DNA of 8,920 nucleotides from NCBI GenBank assembly GCA_003557125.1, contig PWPN01000122.1, positions 1-8,920 of the forward strand, read 5' to 3'. Positions within the stretch are counted from its first letter, which is position 1, and the number at the start of each line of letters is the position of its first letter. This DNA comes from Phycisphaerae bacterium. GTDB lineage: Bacteria; Planctomycetota; Phycisphaerae; UBA1845; PWPN01. A program made the position numbers and the translations under genes. Positions 6,901 through 8,920 of the stretch are shown here, piece by piece. The notes beneath the pieces are model-generated. The model worked only from the letters and a program-made list of their open reading frames with translations. It was not told the origin of the DNA and searched no databases.

Positions 6901-7799
6901 CCTGCCAACCAGAAATCGGTCGCTTGGCCTTGACCCTCGTGACAGATCGTGCAGCCCATCCGGCCGATCGGATGAACCGCGTTCTCGTCCGCGAAGAGGT
7001 CGAGGTCCGGGTGCGCCAGCAAAGGGGCCGCCAGGTGCAGGGAAGGCCGGCCGCGCATCGCCTGATAACTGTTCATCTTCTCGGCCAGCTGCTCGAAGAG
7101 CGCGTCGCGCTGGCGATCCGTCAACGACGCCCAATGATCCGTCACGTAGCCCGGTTCCACGTCGTCTCGGCCGGGCATTCCGGGTAACGGCACGGGCGCT
7201 TGGCCCTTTGCCTCACGATCGCTATTAACCAGCCGCAGGGTCCGTTCGATCCGACGTGCAAGACTCCGCTTGGTAAAACGTGCGTCGGCGATGGCTGTAT
7301 GGCAGGTCGTGCACCGATCCGTTCGGCCGGCGCGGGTAAAATGCAGGTCGTACCAGACGTGTTCGAGCTCGACTTGGCGCACAGCCAAATCGCGCGACGG
7401 CGGGGCCTTGAAAAACCTTCCCAGGACAGGCCAATGACGCCATCGCGACTGCGTCCATGCAGCCAACCCCTCGGCACGCTCGCGGGTATCCTGTCTGAAT
7501 CGCTCCAGTGCGTCGAGCCGGCGACGTGCGTGCCTTTCCGCCTGCGGGCTGTCCGCCTCGGCTAAGGCTGCCTCCGCATCGGCGAATTCCCGTGCGAACT
7601 TGTCCGACTCGACGGCCAGAAAGTCCGTATGGGCGATCGCTTCGAGAAGATCGGCCTGCCGCCGCTGCCACGCGTGCCAGGCCTGGTCCCGGTCGATCGC
7701 CAGCCACCACACGAGAACGGCCAACAGCGCCAGACTGGCACCGGCAAAGACCGCGCCCACGCGGCGAAGATCGTATACCTCTGGCGACCGATCAGGCAT
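3903..7799 (-). CDS. membrane-anchored octaheme cytochrome c
   Basis: A 1298-residue envelope protein. A membrane helix at about 14-34 follows RR, giving an inside-to-outside anchor, then a charged, probably coiled-coil stretch (38-115). Eight CXXCH haem sites follow, with first Cys at 163, 283, 350, 384, 512, 778, 935 and 1136. Haems 4-8 are each followed by an RMP motif (Met 431, 650, 882, 1001, 1187), the usual sixth ligand of class I cytochrome c, which implies five such domains in a row. Haems 1-3 have no RMP and may be bis-His. The segment after haem 2 (GCTICHEGQGQATDFWLAGH) resembles large planctomycete cytochromes I recall. The end (1248-1298) is Pro/Ala/Asp-rich. Electron transfer on the outer face of the membrane is clear; a role with a quinol-oxidising complex is inferred, and no cytochrome b or Rieske gene is near. 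The start is chosen for the anchor; the ribosome binding site is weak. It is divergent from pyrC and convergent with nrdR. Confidence 0.92.
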   Translation of the reverse strand: MPDRSPEVYDLRRVGAVFAGASLALLAVLVWWLAIDRDQAWHAWQRRQADLLEAIAHTDFLAVESDKFAREFADAEAALAEADSPQAERHARRRLDALERFRQDTRERAEGLAAWTQSRWRHWPVLGRFFKAPPSRDLAVRQVELEHVWYDLHFTRAGRTDRCTTCHTAIADARFTKRSLARRIERTLRLVNSDREAKGQAPVPLPGMPGRDDVEPGYVTDHWASLTDRQRDALFEQLAEKMNSYQAMRGRPSLHLAAPLLAHPDLDLFADENAVHPIGRMGCTICHEGQGQATDFWLAGHTAGSPAQRRRWERIHTTTVGGGVPVHTPESAAARWDRPMWPLGEVQASCTVCHTDVADLAVHAGRKVNNRIDRGRMLFTSMGCANCHLVDEVADAPRIGPDLMHVPEKLSRAYLQRWILDPHHHRPATRMPDFFGQENNDPISVHADSDPDLVLRGRAEAVAMAEYLRWVGEPSRLQAPPADLWAMIEDATSHEALAAAERGRRLTGAVGCLGCHAALGHRPDDEAGRPLDPLGVDWIGHDLAERMEADFRAQHPDRRLTDDELDDIEDAAFMRAEQMSYAEQVRYALRHLATDETTLFAPEDVGDFLFTTRAPELTGLAARFEDDGQALLWMYDFLRDPRQSNPNARMPRMQLERRTAADDPDVVVSDEALDIAAYLVGLPATGVEPPLPLDEEPAVRRQLETARDALIARRLARIGIDVAVASPSEQDEALKAALVSRLSGPVGQHDAQARVERLDRPQRAWVFLGEQMIGHYGCFGCHGVPGFERAERIGPDHNDWGRVPMDRLDCGLLDPRYPGRADGRALPDTLYPPDRAVLIERIHGNPLLEIEPTRSSFAWHKVRNPRLWDRGRDKALHDEMRMPNAYLDDEQAASLVTYLLSRRPVEVDPLLQVDGPPAPAGRVAVGRSLARHHNCVACHRIDGNEAVHDQFHWVWRAMQRLFDEERATPPLGGTGAMLRPDWLIAYLADVETIRPQLDVRMPQYALTHEEAEQLVGYLVGVDQLESRRLSELVGRWHAEAEPTELPAWLTGSVPDETAEDALQRYAVNNRLTTAAVVEAARPDPQAAARLNARLAREAAFLADLLDVRYPYAEPSPPPPSPERLADGRTLFVALDCLSCHVFGDPAAPGAHPRPTGPNLARTHDRLRYAWVRHWLARTDIIRPGTRMPAHFGEGDRSALAMFSAERHEEIRNALNDPDLADDAAAQIRAITDFLFDASRRSLDIVVPPPPAETDSEAIDSVPDTVPAETAPADLAPVPDTAPADVAPVPDTADVEPVP
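3928..3993 (-). repeat. two 33-bp repeats in the cytochrome tail
   Basis: Two adjacent 33-bp units (3928-3960 and 3961-3993) differ at one base. They encode the 11-residue repeat APADLAPVPDT / APADVAPVPDT at residues 1270-1291, flanked by degenerate partial copies. The tail is Pro/Ala/acidic-rich, probably disordered, and likely to vary in copy number among relatives. Confidence 0.8.
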
Positions 7800-7867
7800 C
7801 GTTCGTAAAGGCCTTGATCCCCATCGTTACGATGCCGGGGACCGGGACATCGTCCGGCGCACACACC

Positions 7868-7881
7868 GCACCGCGCGGTGC
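7868..7881. promoter_or_regulatory. perfect 14-bp palindrome between the cytochrome gene and pyrC
   Basis: GCACCGCGCGGTGC is a perfect inverted repeat, with one more symmetric pair outside a mismatch. It lies in the 260-bp divergent region, about 70 bp upstream of the cytochrome start. On the minus strand a TACAAT (7922-7917) lies about 40 bp upstream of it and could be a -10 for the cytochrome gene, though without a good -35. The palindrome would then be in the cytochrome leader, as an operator or RNA hairpin. High GC raises the odds of chance. Confidence 0.35.
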
Positions 7882-8006
7882 CGGTCAGACTGCGGGAGCC
7901 CCCTCGATGGCTGCCCATTGTAGCTGCAGGTCAAGCAGGACGCGAAGATCCGCGGCCCGTGTTATCGCTGTCAATGAACGTCGATGCACATCCCGAGCCG
8001 TTCGTG

Positions 8007-8012
8007 TACAAT
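8007..8012 (+). promoter_or_regulatory. possible -10 element of pyrC
   Basis: TACAAT matches TATAAT at five of six bases and lies 47 bp upstream of the pyrC ATG, which would give a leader of about 40 bases. No good -35 is seen 16-18 bp upstream (ATGCAC at 7984-7989 is poor). I see no attenuator or PyrR-binding structure in the short leader. Confidence 0.4.
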
Positions 8013-8059
8013 CCGCCGCCGGGACATCGAGACTCGTGCACGGCGAGGAACCTCTGACC

Positions 8060-8920
8060 ATGAACTCACCCACGCTGCTGATCCGAGGTGGTCGCATCAT
8101 CGACCCTGCCAATCGCATCGACACCGTCGGCGACCTGCTGTTGGCCGACGGTAAGGTCAAGGCCGTCGCTGAGCCGCAGTCCTCCCTTCCGGATACGGCC
8201 GAGGTGCTCGACGCCCAGGGCCTCATCGTCTGCCCGGGGCTGATCGACATCCACGTGCATTTCCGCGAACCCGGCGACGAGAATGTCGAGGACATCGCCT
8301 CGGGCAGTGCGGCCGCGGTGGCCGGGGGCTTCACGTCCGTCGCCTGCATGCCGAACACCCGGCCGGCCCTGGATGACGAAACATCGATCGACTACATCTA
8401 CCGCCAGGCTGCCTGCGCGGACCTGTGCAACGTCTATCCCGTCGGGGCTGTCACGAAGGGGCGCGAAGGGCGCGAGCTTGCGGAAATGGGCCAGATGGTC
8501 CGCGCCGGGGCGATCGCGTTCTCCGACGACGGCAGCGGAGTGACCTCCACCGGCTGCATGTACCGCGCGCTGCAATATGTCACGATGTTCGATCGGCCGA
8601 TCCTCCAGCACTGCGAGGATCCGGGCGTGGCCGAGGGCGGGGTGATGAACAGCGGCGCCGTCGCGACGCGACTCGGGATGCCGGGGATCAGCCCGATGGC
8701 CGAGGAACTCATGATCCAGCGCGACCTGACCCTCGTCCGCGCCACACGCGCCCGCTACCACGTCTGCCATGTCTCGACGGCCCGTTCGGTCGAACTCGTC
8801 CGCCAGGCCAAGGCCGAGGGGCTGCCCGTGACGGCTGAGGTCTGCCCGCATCATCTGCTGCTGACCGATCAACGGTGCGAGACCTTCGATACGAACTACA
8901 AGGTCAACCCGCCGCTGCGC
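8060..8920 (+). CDS. pyrC: dihydroorotase, class I (3' end beyond the window)
   Basis: The frame from the ATG at 8060 stays open to the window edge: 287 codons of an expected 420-430. The product interconverts carbamoyl aspartate and dihydroorotate, the third step of pyrimidine synthesis, in the cytoplasm. It belongs to the amidohydrolase fold: RGGRIIDP near residue 9, the zinc motif DIHVHFREPG (His65, His67, substrate-binding Arg69), MPNT with Asn99, FSDDG (Asp156/Asp157, in the place of a metal-bridging Asp in class I enzymes), LQHCED (His184), CHVST (His237), EVCPHH (His264, His265) and NPPLR at the edge. The catalytic TDHAPH-type motif should follow outside. GAGGA (8045-8049) is the ribosome binding site. 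The class I form often follows pyrB in an operon, but here the upstream neighbour is the divergent cytochrome gene, so pyrC starts its own transcript. Confidence 0.95.
   Translation, partial: MNSPTLLIRGGRIIDPANRIDTVGDLLLADGKVKAVAEPQSSLPDTAEVLDAQGLIVCPGLIDIHVHFREPGDENVEDIASGSAAAVAGGFTSVACMPNTRPALDDETSIDYIYRQAACADLCNVYPVGAVTKGREGRELAEMGQMVRAGAIAFSDDGSGVTSTGCMYRALQYVTMFDRPILQHCEDPGVAEGGVMNSGAVATRLGMPGISPMAEELMIQRDLTLVRATRARYHVCHVSTARSVELVRQAKAEGLPVTAEVCPHHLLLTDQRCETFDTNYKVNPPLR

Noticed and set aside
6027..7187. Open frame of 386 codons on the plus strand
   Set aside because: Also antisense to the cytochrome gene, without recognisable domains.
7800..7848. Short leader peptide frame overlapping the cytochrome start codon
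   Set aside because: A frame ending GATGCCTGA overlaps the ATG at 7799, which could suggest translational coupling. It is only about 24 codons even from a GTG and has no ribosome binding site, so it is likely chance.
8066..8872. Open frame of 268 codons on the minus strand
   Set aside because: It is antisense to pyrC, whose catalytic motifs are unmistakable.

Overview
The window looks like chromosomal DNA from a GC-rich planctomycete, probably of the class Phycisphaerae. The reasons are a protein with a canonical PEP-CTERM sorting tail and HAF-type repeats, a very large membrane-anchored multiheme cytochrome c of a type I associate with Planctomycetota, and GC-rich genes separated by AT-richer or pyrimidine-rich spacers. 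This placement is inferred from gene content, not from a marker gene.

Layout from left to right: (1) a PEP-CTERM/HAF-repeat secreted protein on the minus strand (71-1282); (2) a long spacer (1283-2166) with no convincing gene, but with a LacI-type operator-like site, a 99-bp pyrimidine tract and two similarly built promoter-like motifs on the minus strand; (3) an RNase Z-like metallo-beta-lactamase-fold protein on the minus strand (2167-3027) that resembles the short plant RNase Z (TRZ1) more than bacterial ElaC; (4) a 222-bp divergent promoter region with two palindromes centred on TATA, one of which resembles an NrdR box; (5) nrdR on the plus strand (3250-3744), whose last codons and stop codon are the first copy of a tandem repeat running downstream; (6) an AT-rich repeat and inverted repeat between convergent genes; (7) a 1298-residue octaheme cytochrome c on the minus strand (3903-7799); (8) a 260-bp divergent promoter region with a perfect 14-bp palindrome; (9) the first 287 codons of a class I dihydroorotase (pyrC) on the plus strand, cut by the window edge.

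The genes do not form one operon. They are single transcription units in divergent pairs (RNase Z/nrdR and cytochrome/pyrC) with one convergent pair (nrdR/cytochrome). nrdR and pyrC both belong to nucleotide metabolism (control of ribonucleotide reductase and pyrimidine synthesis), RNase Z to tRNA maturation, the cytochrome to envelope electron transfer, and the PEP-CTERM protein to the cell surface.

I see no mobile element, CRISPR array, tRNA or rRNA, and no clear undescribed multi-gene system. The most interesting signals are the regulatory region upstream of nrdR, the repeat grown from the nrdR stop codon, the domain layout of the octaheme cytochrome, and the plant-like RNase Z with a possibly leaderless promoter.
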